The notes: generated by a model from the sequence alone, not told the origin. 64,000 bases of DNA from Pseudomonas silvicola (GCF_026651855.1 NZ_CP093280.1:4442001-4506000), one strand, 5' to 3'; shown: positions 44,517-53,147, counted from the stretch's first letter. Program-made: numbers and translations.

Positions 44517-45436
44517 GGCCCGCCCGAATCGCACTGATCGGCGAGTGCATGATGGAACTGCAGCAACGCGCCGATGGCTCGCTGGTGCAGGGGTTTGGTG
44601 GCGACACCCTGAATACGGCTGTGTACCTGCGGCGCTTGTTACCGCCAGACTGGCAGGTCTCGTACGTGACAGCGCTGGGTGATGACAGCTTCAGCGACGC
44701 CATGTGCCGCGACTGGCAGGAGGAGGGCATCGACGTGTCGCTGGTACAGCGGCTGCCCGGGCGGCTGCCGGGCATGTATTGCATCCAGACCGATGCCCAA
44801 GGAGAGCGACGCTTTCTATACTGGCGTAACGAAGCAGCAGTACGTGACTGTTTTACCCAGCATGGTGCCGCCGATGTATTAGGGGAACTTGAAGGCTATG
44901 CGCTGATTTACCTCAGCGGCATCAGCCTGGCGGTGATTGGACAGCAAGGGCTCGATGCGCTTCTTCCCCGGCTGATAGAAGCTCGACGTCATGGAGCTTT
45001 GGTGGTGTTCGACAACAACTACAGACCTCGGCTATGGCGCGATCGCGAGCATGCGCTCCACGTTTACCACCGCGTGTTGAAACATATCGATATCGCCTTG
45101 CTCACGTTGGAAGATGAACAGGCATTGCACCCCGGAGAGGATGAAGCGGCCATATTTCAACGCTACGCTCAAATGGGCACGCTCCATGTAGTGATCAAGC
45201 GAGGGCCTCGCAGCTGTCTGATCGAGCAGGCATTCAAATGTTATGAAGTAGAGGCGCAAGAGGTAGAGCAAATTGTGGATACGACCGCCGCAGGCGACTC
45301 ATTCAGCGCCGGCTACCTAGCAGCCTGGCTAATGGGCGCGTGCCCCGAAACGGCGGCCTTTCGGGCGCACGCACTCGCAGCACAAGTCATCCAATACCCA
45401 GGGGCCCTGATACCCCTTGACGCTATGCCCAGCTAG
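44513..45436 (+). CDS. kdgK: PfkB-family sugar kinase, 2-keto-3-deoxygluconate kinase-like
   Basis: The 307-residue protein has the GECMMEL start typical of KDG kinases, GGDTLNTAVYLRRL and the ATP/catalytic motif DTTAAGDSFSAGYL. KdgK phosphorylates 2-keto-3-deoxygluconate to KDPG for Entner-Doudoroff cleavage. The start is coupled to the dehydrogenase stop (ATGA overlap). Its presence ties the ManD-type dehydratase product to central metabolism. 45437-45659 after it contains no gene I can support. Confidence 0.88.
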   Translation: MRPARIALIGECMMELQQRADGSLVQGFGGDTLNTAVYLRRLLPPDWQVSYVTALGDDSFSDAMCRDWQEEGIDVSLVQRLPGRLPGMYCIQTDAQGERRFLYWRNEAAVRDCFTQHGAADVLGELEGYALIYLSGISLAVIGQQGLDALLPRLIEARRHGALVVFDNNYRPRLWRDREHALHVYHRVLKHIDIALLTLEDEQALHPGEDEAAIFQRYAQMGTLHVVIKRGPRSCLIEQAFKCYEVEAQEVEQIVDTTAAGDSFSAGYLAAWLMGACPETAAFRAHALAAQVIQYPGALIPLDAMPS

Positions 45437-45659
45437 CATGTTCAGGAGATCGTGGAGGTGCAGCCCGATTCTTCTAGAGGCTTGAGAGCGTAGGAAGGTG
45501 TAGCAGCGTCATTCACTACCTTTCAAGGCTGGAAAGAAAGCGAGCCATGGTGGCACTATGCTCCCTATTCTGGTGGCGGGCAGGATAGTTGAGATCGCTT
45601 AATAAAGCCTTGCGCGTCAGCCGGCCTGCTTTGAGCCAAGCACTGCTAGGGAAATAGTG

Positions 45660-47417
45660 ATGAAGGGAATCTTTTGCACAACGTGCGGAACGGAGAATTT
45701 GGCTGATGCCAATTTCTGCTTTAACTGTGGTCAATCGATCGTAGGCAAGCCGGCGGAAGTTGAAATTCCCCCAACTCCCTTTTCGGGCCAATTATCAGCC
45801 CTAGGAAGAGAGCTGGGGCACAAAACTGCTGAGCCAGCAGCCACGTCCACCAGCGTCCGTAAGGGGAGGCGTTACAATTTCGTTGCCAAACATTGGCATG
45901 GGGAATATTCGCTCGCAGTTTCATACTGGTTGTTCGGCTGCCTGGTTTCCGTTGTAAGCGCGCTATTGTCAGCGGCGTTCGGCAATTTCAACGATGCTCT
46001 AGATCTGGGTACCGAACAACAAGGTGCAATGATTGTGATATTTTATATCGCAGTCATGGCGCTCTCGGTTTGGCAGATAGTCGGAGTGATACGCTCTGCT
46101 TCTGCTCATGTTTCTCGTGGTGGCAAGCAATTTTGGGCCGTCGCTGCCAAAGTGATGGTTTGCATTGGCGCTATTCGCTTGGTGATGAGTTTTACCCTCG
46201 ACGGTATTCCGCTTATTCGCGAGGGTATTACCATGGTCCGTGGCAATGACAATATCCCCCCGTACTCACTCCGCCTGATGCGCAATGACACCGAATTGGA
46301 GCTAGCAGGCGGCATTCCGATCGGTACCACGAGCGCCGTTCGCAGGATTCTTGATTCGTCCCCTAAAGTTCGAGTCATTCACTTAAACAGCACGGGAGGG
46401 CGAATTGCAGAGGCAACTAAACTTGCCGATCTAATATCCCAGCGCCAGCTTATCACCTATACTCGGACAACCTGCTCAAGCGCTTGTGCATTGGCATTCC
46501 TCGCCGGTCGAGAGCGTTACATTAGCGAGCAGGGGCGGATTGGTTTTCACAGCGCTTCGATCCATGGCGCTACTGGCAGCGACGCGTTAGATGTTAATGC
46601 TAGCTTTAAAGGCGCGCTTGTCCGTGCCGGCGCAACGCCCCAATTCGTCGCCAAGGCAACCAGTGTCAGCCCTCAGAGCCTATGGTTCCCGACTGCGCTG
46701 GAGCTGAAGGAACAAAACATAATTACCTCCGTCGTCGACTCCCGCTATTTTGGACTGTCAGGAATCTCGGATTGGCGCGACGCCAACATTATTGAGCAGG
46801 CGTTGCTGAAAACGCCTGTCTATATGGCGCTCTCACTTTATGATTCGGGTAATTACCTAACACTGAGGAAAACCGTTGTTGAAGGAGTCCAAGCCGGGCG
46901 TTCAGCTGCTGAAATTCAAACGGATTTACAGAAATTGCTGACGGAGTCGTTTGTACCGGGCTACCTGAATCGAGGACCTGACCAAGCTCTGATTCGTTAC
47001 TGGCGCTCCCAAATTGCTGAAATCAAGTACTTTGGAAGAACCAACCCTAGCCAATGTGTGACCTTCCTCGGCTTGGATGCCAAAGCGTCTACTTTAGACC
47101 TTATGAAAGGTATGCCAAGCGAGCTGGCCAATGAGGATCTTGCGGCACTGGCGGACCTAATCAAGCAATCGGGAACGAACCCGGTAAAAGCGCTACCATT
47201 CTCGGAGTACGACAAGGAGTTTAAGGGCGTGCTAGTCACTATGATGTCAAAGGACCGTGGGTCGGTTGAGATTATTGCAAACCCTGAAAAATTCGCCAAT
47301 GATCCGGCCAGAACCTGCCAGAGTATGATTGCGCTATACGATGCAATTCTGTCATTAAGCGACCAGAAAAAGGCGGCTGGCATGCTGCGAAGCATGTCAC
47401 AGGAGAGCAAGCGCTGA
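45660..47417 (+). CDS. zinc-ribbon, membrane-anchored ClpP-like serine protease-fold protein
   Basis: The 585-residue protein has an N-terminal zinc ribbon with Cys6, Cys9, Cys20 and Cys23, then three hydrophobic segments at roughly 86-106, 123-143 and 158-178. A ClpP/crotonase-like domain follows: HLNSTGGRIAEA at 241-252 (oxyanion region), CSSACALAFLAG around a probable nucleophile Ser274, and GFHSAS with His297. A long helical C-terminal region of about 250 residues has no family I recognise. It resembles COG3904-type membrane proteins. The gene stands alone, is lower in GC than the flanking clusters, and ends in a strong hairpin. A GTG one codon earlier is possible. Function unknown. Confidence 0.8.
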   Translation: MKGIFCTTCGTENLADANFCFNCGQSIVGKPAEVEIPPTPFSGQLSALGRELGHKTAEPAATSTSVRKGRRYNFVAKHWHGEYSLAVSYWLFGCLVSVVSALLSAAFGNFNDALDLGTEQQGAMIVIFYIAVMALSVWQIVGVIRSASAHVSRGGKQFWAVAAKVMVCIGAIRLVMSFTLDGIPLIREGITMVRGNDNIPPYSLRLMRNDTELELAGGIPIGTTSAVRRILDSSPKVRVIHLNSTGGRIAEATKLADLISQRQLITYTRTTCSSACALAFLAGRERYISEQGRIGFHSASIHGATGSDALDVNASFKGALVRAGATPQFVAKATSVSPQSLWFPTALELKEQNIITSVVDSRYFGLSGISDWRDANIIEQALLKTPVYMALSLYDSGNYLTLRKTVVEGVQAGRSAAEIQTDLQKLLTESFVPGYLNRGPDQALIRYWRSQIAEIKYFGRTNPSQCVTFLGLDAKASTLDLMKGMPSELANEDLAALADLIKQSGTNPVKALPFSEYDKEFKGVLVTMMSKDRGSVEIIANPEKFANDPARTCQSMIALYDAILSLSDQKKAAGMLRSMSQESKR

Positions 47418-47446
47418 ACCAAGTGGGCAGTCGAAACCGCCAGTTA

Positions 47447-47476
47447 GAGCAAACGCGCATCGCCGCGCGTTTGCTC
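47447..47476. terminator. hairpin after the ClpP-like gene
   Basis: GAGCAAACGCGC and its exact complement form a 12-base-pair stem with a six-base loop, 29 bases after the stop codon. No long T tract follows on the plus strand, so efficiency is uncertain. It may serve both directions. Confidence 0.65.
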
Positions 47477-47489
47477 GTATGAACTTTCC

Positions 47490-47826
47490 TCAGGCACCCC
47501 GGACCAAATAATCCTCGACCAGCTTCATCCAGCAATCTGCTCCTAAGCGGATCAGCGCGTCGTTAAAATCATAATGTGGGTTATGCACCGAGCAGCCGTG
47601 GAACTCACACTCGCGGTTACCTAGCATGAAGTAGCAGCCCGGCACCTAGGTCAGCATCCAGGCGAAGTCTTCGGTGCCCATTACCATGCGCCCACGGATG
47701 TTGATCTTGCAGTCATCGAACAGCGGCGCCCAGGCTCTTTTGTACGAAGGCGGTTTCGGCCTCGCTGTTGATCAGCGCTGGGGCCGGCGGTGTGAACTGC
47801 ATATCGATGCTGATATTGAATAGGGG
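47490..47826 (-). pseudogene. M20 amidohydrolase C-terminal remnant
   Basis: The reading MGTEDFAWMLT then VPGCYFMLGN and HNPHYDFNDALIRLGADCWM is the C-terminus of an M20/hippurate-hydrolase-type amidohydrolase. A TAG replaces the expected codon between MLT and VPG, and a frameshift separates the upstream ISIDMQFTPPAPALINSEAE part. The 5' two-thirds of the gene is missing and the fragment ends abruptly at about 47826, next to the conjugative element. It marks chromosomal sequence broken at or near the element's edge. Confidence 0.8.
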
Positions 47827-47838
47827 TCCTGCCAGGAT

Positions 47839-47917
47839 ATTTCCTCAACAAGGGGCGATTTCTCAACGTTTGTAGCCATGCCGGCAGAGGTCATGACTTG
47901 TCATGCGATTTCCTCAA
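47839..47917. repeat. three short repeats at the edge of the conjugative element
   Basis: ATTTCCTCAA occurs at 47839-47848 and 47908-47917, and a one-base-shorter version, ATTTCTCAA, at 47858-47866. They lie between the amidohydrolase remnant and the relaxase gene, where an attachment or transposition-end sequence would be expected. No other gene is seen in 47827-47994. Their role is unknown. Confidence 0.35.
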
Positions 47918-47994
47918 GGTGCTGTAGGGCTGTTGCCCTAAGCTCTTTAGAAACTCAGAGGTATTTCCGTGACTTTGCCGCTGGCACCGGATAC

Positions 47995-49743
47995 TTAGCC
48001 TTCGGTCGACCTGAGAAACGGATTGTCCTCCAAGAGGTTTTCGCTGAGCGTCTGTGAGTCCTTGAGCAGGTATCCGTTCAGTTTTCCGCGTTTGCGAGGA
48101 CCCTTTACCTGGCATGTCCAGATATTCTGGCCATCGGGCCTGCGCAGGTGAAGGTTCAGTTTTTCAAAGCGTTTCTGCACGCTTAACCAGGCTTCCGAGC
48201 TTTCAATATGACTCCCTTCCGGTTGGCGCTCCGAGGTGTAGCGCTGGAAGACTCCCGGGGTCACCAGGAAGAACGTGCCGTTCACGGTATGCACTTTCGC
48301 TTGGCTGTCATTAATGATCAGCGAGTGGTTCTTCAATCCAGCGCGCAGCCATTCCACGAATTGCTGACCGAGATCGTTGCTGTGCTCTGGAGTCGTCTGC
48401 GGCTCGCTGGAAGACGCGTCGCCCTGTTCGAGTTCAGGCGTATCAAAGAGCTCCACTAGCGGGCCTAGGTAGTCGCTGTCAACGGTGTCGGGAGGATAGG
48501 CCTCCGGATGTTTGGGCCGGTCCGCCTTGGCTGATATAGGGGCGGCCGGTGTCGGTGTGGCGTTACCGCCACCGGGCGAGGTTGGCGGATCCGCGGGGTC
48601 GGAGGTGACCTCAAGGACGGTTTTGAGGGTGCCGGTGAAAATGGGCGGCCGGGTTTCATCCGCCCAGATCAATGAGGGCTGCAGGCGTAGAAAGGTGAAC
48701 GGCTGCTGCCAATCGCCGTCGGTGACGGTGGCTGTCCAGATGGCCTTGCCGTCCGCCGTGGCGTCGACCAATCCGTGCGACTGCAGTTCATCGAACAGGG
48801 CGATGTTAGAGGAGGGGATGCCGTCTACGGACTGAGCCAGCAGGTAGGCGCGTAGCTTGTCGGTGGCGGTCTTGCTGACCAACCACAGGTGCTCATCGGT
48901 GAGCCAGCCCGCAGCACCAGGCTGGTTGAGCTTGAACTCGTTTTTCACCAGGTGGCGCAGGCCGCTGAGCAGGTGGTGCTGCAGCGAGTATATGGGCGCT
49001 TGCAGGGCCTTGTTAGGGTTGGCGCCGATGTTCTGTGCCGTCGAGACCCGGTCGGCCTGCAGGACCAGCTCGCCGAGGATGCCAGCGTGCTCGTAGTGGT
49101 TGGCCAGCAGGTACAGCAACTTGCCCCACAGCGCTGGATAGCCACTGAGCCAATCGAGGACGGCGCGGTCCAGCACCTGGGTGTACAGCAGACCGGCCGC
49201 GGCGCCGTGCAACTGGTAATCGCGGCCCTTCAGGTAGCGAAAACGATAAGGCTGGTCCAGGGCGCCATGCCAAGGGTGCCAGGGCTGGCCGTCCTGGTAT
49301 TCGACCTGCAGGTCGACGGCGATCTTGCCGATGTCGTGGAGCAGGGCGCCGTAGGCAATGCCGGCGCTCCAGGCATCGGCCTGGGCCGCCTGGTCCTCCG
49401 GAGCGGCGCCGCTGGGCAGCAGATGGGACTGGCGCAGCTTGAGGCTGCAGGCCACCAGCTCCAGGCCATGGTCGAGCATGCCGCCGGGGTAGGCATGGTG
49501 GTGGCTTTCACTGGCGGGCAACTGCTGGACATAGCCGGCGTAGCGGCGGATCGGGTTTAGGTAGAGCTGCTCGAACTGCGGCTGGGACAGCGCCGTGTAT
49601 TGCCAGATGCGCTCGAGCAGCTTCTGCCGGTGCTCCGCGGCGAGCAGCGCTTTGGCCGTCATCGGCGCGTAATAGCCCTCGGCAATGGGGGCAACTGAGG
49701 GCGTGGGGACTTTGGCCTTTTCATGCGTGAACCAGCTCGGCAT
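47995..49743 (-). CDS. traI: MobH-family conjugative relaxase (TraI_2 type)
   Basis: The 582-residue protein starts MPSWFTHEKAKVPTPSVAPI at the ATG at 49743, preceded by GAGGTGG; a GTG at 49752 is also possible. The TraI_2 domain occupies about residues 20-330 with HHHAYPGGMLDHGLE at 81-95 and the HD motif LLHDIGK at 135-140. The TraI_2_C domain lies at about 450-570 (WLRAGLKNHSLIINDSQAKV). MobH relaxases nick oriT of ICEclc/R391/SXT-class elements. It is the outermost gene of the conjugative block in this window. Confidence 0.93.
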   Translation of the reverse strand: MPSWFTHEKAKVPTPSVAPIAEGYYAPMTAKALLAAEHRQKLLERIWQYTALSQPQFEQLYLNPIRRYAGYVQQLPASESHHHAYPGGMLDHGLELVACSLKLRQSHLLPSGAAPEDQAAQADAWSAGIAYGALLHDIGKIAVDLQVEYQDGQPWHPWHGALDQPYRFRYLKGRDYQLHGAAAGLLYTQVLDRAVLDWLSGYPALWGKLLYLLANHYEHAGILGELVLQADRVSTAQNIGANPNKALQAPIYSLQHHLLSGLRHLVKNEFKLNQPGAAGWLTDEHLWLVSKTATDKLRAYLLAQSVDGIPSSNIALFDELQSHGLVDATADGKAIWTATVTDGDWQQPFTFLRLQPSLIWADETRPPIFTGTLKTVLEVTSDPADPPTSPGGGNATPTPAAPISAKADRPKHPEAYPPDTVDSDYLGPLVELFDTPELEQGDASSSEPQTTPEHSNDLGQQFVEWLRAGLKNHSLIINDSQAKVHTVNGTFFLVTPGVFQRYTSERQPEGSHIESSEAWLSVQKRFEKLNLHLRRPDGQNIWTCQVKGPRKRGKLNGYLLKDSQTLSENLLEDNPFLRSTEG

Positions 49744-49826
49744 CGTCGCCACCTCGGTTGAATGCCCATAAGGTCCTTTTGCCTTTTCGGATAAGCCTCT
49801 TACCCTTGCCAGCCCTTCCTTTGCCG

Positions 49827-49850
49827 CCCTTACCCTTTACCCCGTTTCCC
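49827..49850 (-). other. potential G-quadruplex upstream of the relaxase gene
   Basis: On the minus strand four G runs (3, 4, 3 and 3 bases) are separated by loops of four, four and three bases, a canonical intramolecular quadruplex pattern. It lies 84-107 bases upstream of the relaxase start on the coding strand. It could affect transcription, translation or nicking near oriT. Formation is untested. Confidence 0.5.
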
Positions 49851-50017
49851 TTTGGCTCGCGTGCGGGAATGTGAAAGTGCAGGTATCGAGTACTGGGATC
49901 AGGGTGATCAGCCGAAGGTGTCGGTGCTTGTGCCTGTTCGCGAGGTGGGGGTAGGGTGCTCATGCCAGGCGATAGGAACCATCGGCCCATGGAAAGAGCA
50001 TCAGGACGAGGCATGGA

Positions 50018-50314
50018 CTATTCAGTCACGGTGATCCGCGTCTGGGTCATGGAGCGGATGGCGATTTCCCGCGCGCGTTGTGCTCCCATGGCTAGGGCCT
50101 TGCCGACGGAGGCGCCCGGCAAGTTGGCATAGCTTTCTTCGGCCAGCATTCGTCCATCCCCTTCATAGACACTCAAGAACATTTCCGTGGCGCCACTGCG
50201 CGCAATCCTGGCCCTGACATCAATCTCGGTACCGTCGTCCAGGGTCTCCGCGTGAACCACGGCGTAGAGCCTGTGGTCCTCCCACGCGGTGAAGCATGAG
50301 CCTCGTTGCCGCAT
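50018..50314 (-). CDS. hypothetical protein of the conjugative element, 98 aa
   Basis: The protein starts MRQRGSCFTAWEDHRLYAVV at the ATG at 50314, which has AGAGGAGAAGG a few bases upstream. It looks like a small alpha/beta protein with alternating charged strands (DGTEIDVRARIARSG) and a C-terminal helix. I do not recognise a family. It lies upstream of the relaxase gene in the same direction. The extended frame to 50485 is not supported by a ribosome-binding site. Confidence 0.65.
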   Translation of the reverse strand: MRQRGSCFTAWEDHRLYAVVHAETLDDGTEIDVRARIARSGATEMFLSVYEGDGRMLAEESYANLPGASVGKALAMGAQRAREIAIRSMTQTRITVTE

Positions 50315-50623
50315 GACAACCTTCTCCTCTCCAGTGCCTGTGTGACCGGGTGGGCACCATGGCTTGCACCTAGGATATAAGCAGATGATCGAAAGGGGAG
50401 AGATGCGGGTGGCAATAAAGTGTGTGACGGTATGTCTGAAGCAACTACGCCATCGAGGCCGACTGTGCTGTATTGTTCGAGGCACATTGTCCCAGTTTGG
50501 GCATGGACTGACTTGATCTACGCTTACGATGTCGATTAGGCTATTTCCCCTCCCATTTACCAGTTATTGCGTGCCATCCGTGGCGTGCGGCCTGTGCTGT
50601 TGCAGCACCTAGAGTATTTAAAG

Positions 50624-50959
50624 ATGCATGATTCGCTGACAGAACAACAAATGCGTGAAGCATTATTCGGTCCCTCGGCTGCAACTGCGCCTGCGGCGAC
50701 GGTGGACTCGACAGAGCTCCAGTTCGTGCCGACCAAGCGCGCGGCGTCGAAACCCACCGCGAAGAAGGCCAAGCCTGCGTCATTGTTCCCGAAGCTGCGG
50801 GTCACGATGCAGGTGACCAAAACCTTTGAGGGAGAAGTTGAAACCCTGGTGCATGAAGCCCGGACATTGAGCGCGCTGCTGGCCGAGCAAGAGGCGCGTG
50901 ACCTGGCCAAGAAAAAGAAATTCAAGTACATCGACATTGTCTCAATCGAGCAGGTTTAG
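50624..50959 (+). CDS. hypothetical protein of the conjugative element, 111 aa
   Basis: The protein starts MHDSLTEQQMREALFGPSAA. An Ala/Pro-rich linker and a basic stretch (KRAASKPTAKKAKPASLFPK) lead to a compact C-terminal segment, LRVTMQVTKTFEGEVETLVH. It ends in a Lys-rich region. It may bind nucleic acid, but no family is recognised. It is plus-strand, divergent from the relaxase-side genes, and 134 bases ahead of the MvaT-like gene. 50486-50623 holds its promoter and nothing else visible. Confidence 0.6.
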   Translation: MHDSLTEQQMREALFGPSAATAPAATVDSTELQFVPTKRAASKPTAKKAKPASLFPKLRVTMQVTKTFEGEVETLVHEARTLSALLAEQEARDLAKKKKFKYIDIVSIEQV

Positions 50960-51093
50960 CCAGCGCTATTATCCACTGCTGATCTCAGCCTAGTGGTTGT
51001 TCACGAGATTTCCGCGATTGGTTGTCCTAGTTGCGTATCCTGCATGAAATAGTTCTGAACCTTTCAGCTATTATTTTTCCTAAACTGTTTCAG

Positions 51094-51492
51094 ATGAACG
51101 TCCTCACTCTTGCAAAAGGATTTCCCATCTCAAAACTTGCAGAATTCAAAGCCCTGGAGGCCCAACTGGCCGCGCAGATTCAGCAGTTGGATGCCTTGAA
51201 AAATGATGCCGAGCTGAAGCGGGAGATCGAGTTCGAGAGCAAGCTCAAGGCGTTGCTGGAGGAGTACGGTGTCAGCCTGAAGCACATCATCGCGATCCTT
51301 GACCCCGTCGCCGCTGGCGGATACTCGGCCGCGAAGTTTGCCGCTACCCCGCAGCGCAAGCCGCGCGAGCTCAAGCGCTACAAGCACCCAGATAGCGGCG
51401 AAGTGGTGGAAACCAAAGGTGGCAACCACAAGATCCTCAAGCAGTGGAAGCAGGAGCACGGGGCTGACACGGTGGAGAGCTGGCTACAGTAA
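51094..51492 (+). CDS. MvaT/MvaU-like H-NS-family protein
   Basis: The 132-residue protein has the MvaT pattern: an N-terminal coiled-coil (KLAEFKALEAQLAAQIQQLD), then KREIEFESKLKALLEEYG, an IIAILDP motif, a basic linker and a C-terminal DNA-binding part with HPDSGEVVETKGGNHKILKQW. MvaT proteins silence AT-rich foreign DNA, and copies on mobile elements dampen host responses to the element. Start choice is uncertain; a longer frame begins at 51031. It ends at a bidirectional terminator facing ardC. Confidence 0.88.
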   Translation: MNVLTLAKGFPISKLAEFKALEAQLAAQIQQLDALKNDAELKREIEFESKLKALLEEYGVSLKHIIAILDPVAAGGYSAAKFAATPQRKPRELKRYKHPDSGEVVETKGGNHKILKQWKQEHGADTVESWLQ

Positions 51493-51535
51493 TCGACGCT
51501 GGACCATCGGCATCCTTGCTTGAGCGTGAACAAAA

Positions 51536-51558
51536 CAAAGGCCCCATCGGGGCCTTTG
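51536..51558. terminator. bidirectional intrinsic terminator between mvaT-like gene and ardC
   Basis: The stem pairs CAAAGGCCCC with CGGGGCCTTTG-type sequence over ten base pairs around a short loop. The A and T tracts flanking the GC core give U-rich tails in both directions. It lies between two convergent genes, 43 bases after one stop and 17 bases before the other. Confidence 0.85.
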
Positions 51559-51575
51559 TGGTTTTCGCTGCTGAG

Positions 51576-52514
51576 TCATGCGGTGAGTTGATACAGTGGC
51601 TCGGTGCTGCCTTGATCGTGCAGCGTCATTAAATACTCCGACGCTTCGCGTGCCTGGCCGCTGGCTCGGAAGATCGCCCGCTTGTCCTCCCGAAGGATGC
51701 TCAGCCATGAGGCCAGGTACTCCTCGTGGCGCAGCTCTCCCTGGATACCAGTGAGGGCGCACAAGAACGCTGCGCCCATCTCTGCCACCAGTTCTTCGAA
51801 CGCATATTCCGCAGAACCGAAGCGGTGTCCGCCGGTAATGCCGTCGCGCTTGAGGCGCGATTGATGGCCGGACCAATGTGTCAGCTCGTGGAGGGCCGTG
51901 GCGTAGTAGCTGCCGACGTCCTCGAACTGGGCCTTGGTGGGCAGCTGTATCAGGTCGCGCAGGGGATGGTAGCAAGCATCATCTCCAAAGCAATGCTCGA
52001 TGCGCGCACCTGATAGCTCCAAGACTCGCTCGGCTGGCCCATGGTCGATGAAGGGGGCGGCGGGTTCTGCCTCACCTGTATCCTCAGGCTCGCTGGCCAG
52101 GCCCTCGGTCTGTTCGATGTTGAACAAGCAATGGGTACGCAGCAGTGCGAACTGCACCATCTTGATGTTGCCCTGTTCATCCCGAACAACCTCGCCATGC
52201 TCGTCCTGGGCTTCCTTGCACATGGGTTTGTACAGCACCGCCAGGGTCGATTGCTCACCTTTGCGGATATGCGCGCCCGCCTTGCGTGCCTGGTTGAAGG
52301 TAAGCCAGCGATCCTGTCGATACCCGCGCAAGCGAGCCTCCGCCCAGAGCAGGGGGATGTTGATCCCGGCGTACGCTCGTCGGGTGATGGCATTGGTGGG
52401 GAAGGGAGAGTCAGCACCTGAACCCGGTGTTGACCAAGGCTTGATCCAGGGAACCACGCCTTGATCAAGCGCGGTGATGATCTTGTTGGTGACGTCGAGG
52501 TAGATGTCGGACAT
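51576..52514 (-). CDS. ardC: ArdC-family antirestriction protein with zincin domain
   Basis: The 312-residue protein has the ArdC N-terminal ssDNA-binding domain (residues 1-130, with VVPWIKPWSTPG and GINIPLLWAEA) and a C-terminal zincin-like domain with HELTHWSGH at 209-217 and the downstream EELVAEMGAAF helix. ArdC proteins protect incoming conjugative DNA from host restriction. AGGAGAACGTC precedes the ATG. A conserved hairpin leader lies just upstream at 52535-52567. Confidence 0.93.
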   Translation of the reverse strand: MSDIYLDVTNKIITALDQGVVPWIKPWSTPGSGADSPFPTNAITRRAYAGINIPLLWAEARLRGYRQDRWLTFNQARKAGAHIRKGEQSTLAVLYKPMCKEAQDEHGEVVRDEQGNIKMVQFALLRTHCLFNIEQTEGLASEPEDTGEAEPAAPFIDHGPAERVLELSGARIEHCFGDDACYHPLRDLIQLPTKAQFEDVGSYYATALHELTHWSGHQSRLKRDGITGGHRFGSAEYAFEELVAEMGAAFLCALTGIQGELRHEEYLASWLSILREDKRAIFRASGQAREASEYLMTLHDQGSTEPLYQLTA

Positions 52515-52534
52515 GACGTTCTCCTGATGTGTAA

Positions 52535-52567
52535 GGGAACGCCGCCCGACCGGGAGGGGTTCCCGGT
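52535..52567 (-). promoter_or_regulatory. structured leader upstream of ardC
   Basis: On the minus strand ACCGGGA and TCCCGGT form a seven-base-pair hairpin, followed by CGGGCGGCGTTCCC, 21 bases ahead of the ardC start. The same layout with compensating base changes precedes the DUF3085 gene at 53584-53615. It may be a cis-acting RNA of the kind reported for radC- and DUF3085-associated motifs. Confidence 0.6.
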
Positions 52568-52609
52568 GGGGTGAAAGGGGTGTTGCAAGGCGGTGTTGGC
52601 CGACTGCTT

Positions 52610-52912
52610 TCAGGGGCCGACTGTTGCCTCGCTGGGTAGGTGAATCAACAGAAACGCAGGTTCTCCGGTAGGCTCCATCTTGTTGACCTGCACCTGCTGC
52701 AGCGAGCTCACTGAGAGGTCAGCGTCGAGCTCAAGGTCGACTGCGCCGCCGTGTAAACCGGTACTGGCCAGCGACAAGGTGGTGCTCAACAGGCGTGAAA
52801 GCCGCCGGCTCGAAAGCCCAGACAGCGGACTTCCACCGTTGGCTTCCATAACGTATTGCCATACGCCGGGACTCAGTACGATGGCAGTAGACAGGGGGCT
52901 GGGGTTAAGCAT
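52610..52912 (-). CDS. hypothetical protein, 100 aa
   Basis: The protein starts MLNPSPLSTAIVLSPGVWQY at the ATG at 52912, with GGGAGGT seven bases upstream. It has a short beta-rich C-terminal part (LQQVQVNKMEPTGEPAFLLI). No family is recognised. It lies between ardC and the DUF3085 gene in the same direction, in a typical string of small element-borne genes. The gap 52913-53193 contains a hairpin at 53148-53166 but no gene I can support. Confidence 0.55.
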   Translation of the reverse strand: MLNPSPLSTAIVLSPGVWQYVMEANGGSPLSGLSSRRLSRLLSTTLSLASTGLHGGAVDLELDADLSVSSLQQVQVNKMEPTGEPAFLLIHLPSEATVGP

Positions 52913-53147
52913 CGCTACCTCCCACATCTCGGGTGAGCACGGCACCTGACAGGTAAGCAGGTGGTTGGCCGCTGCAGGTTTGATACGAAAAGCACTGCTG
53001 ATGACTGTGGTTTAAACCCCGCTGGGCGAAGGGTCAACCCAGGCTCGCGCAGCTCAATGGCAGGCGGCGTCCAGCGAATTCCAACGAAGACAGTGCCGCT
53101 CACAAACCAGATGAACGGCTGGTGTTGTCTCGTTTGCTGCTGCCGGC

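Noticed and set aside
47681..47866. 61-codon minus-strand frame
   Set aside because: It is the wrong-frame reading of the amidohydrolase remnant; the other frames give recognisable M20 peptide sequence.
49721..50014. 97-codon minus-strand frame upstream of the relaxase
   Set aside because: It is low-complexity (Gly/Lys repeats from the purine-rich tract) and overlaps the relaxase start, with no good ribosome-binding site. The DNA tract itself is more interesting as a potential quadruplex.
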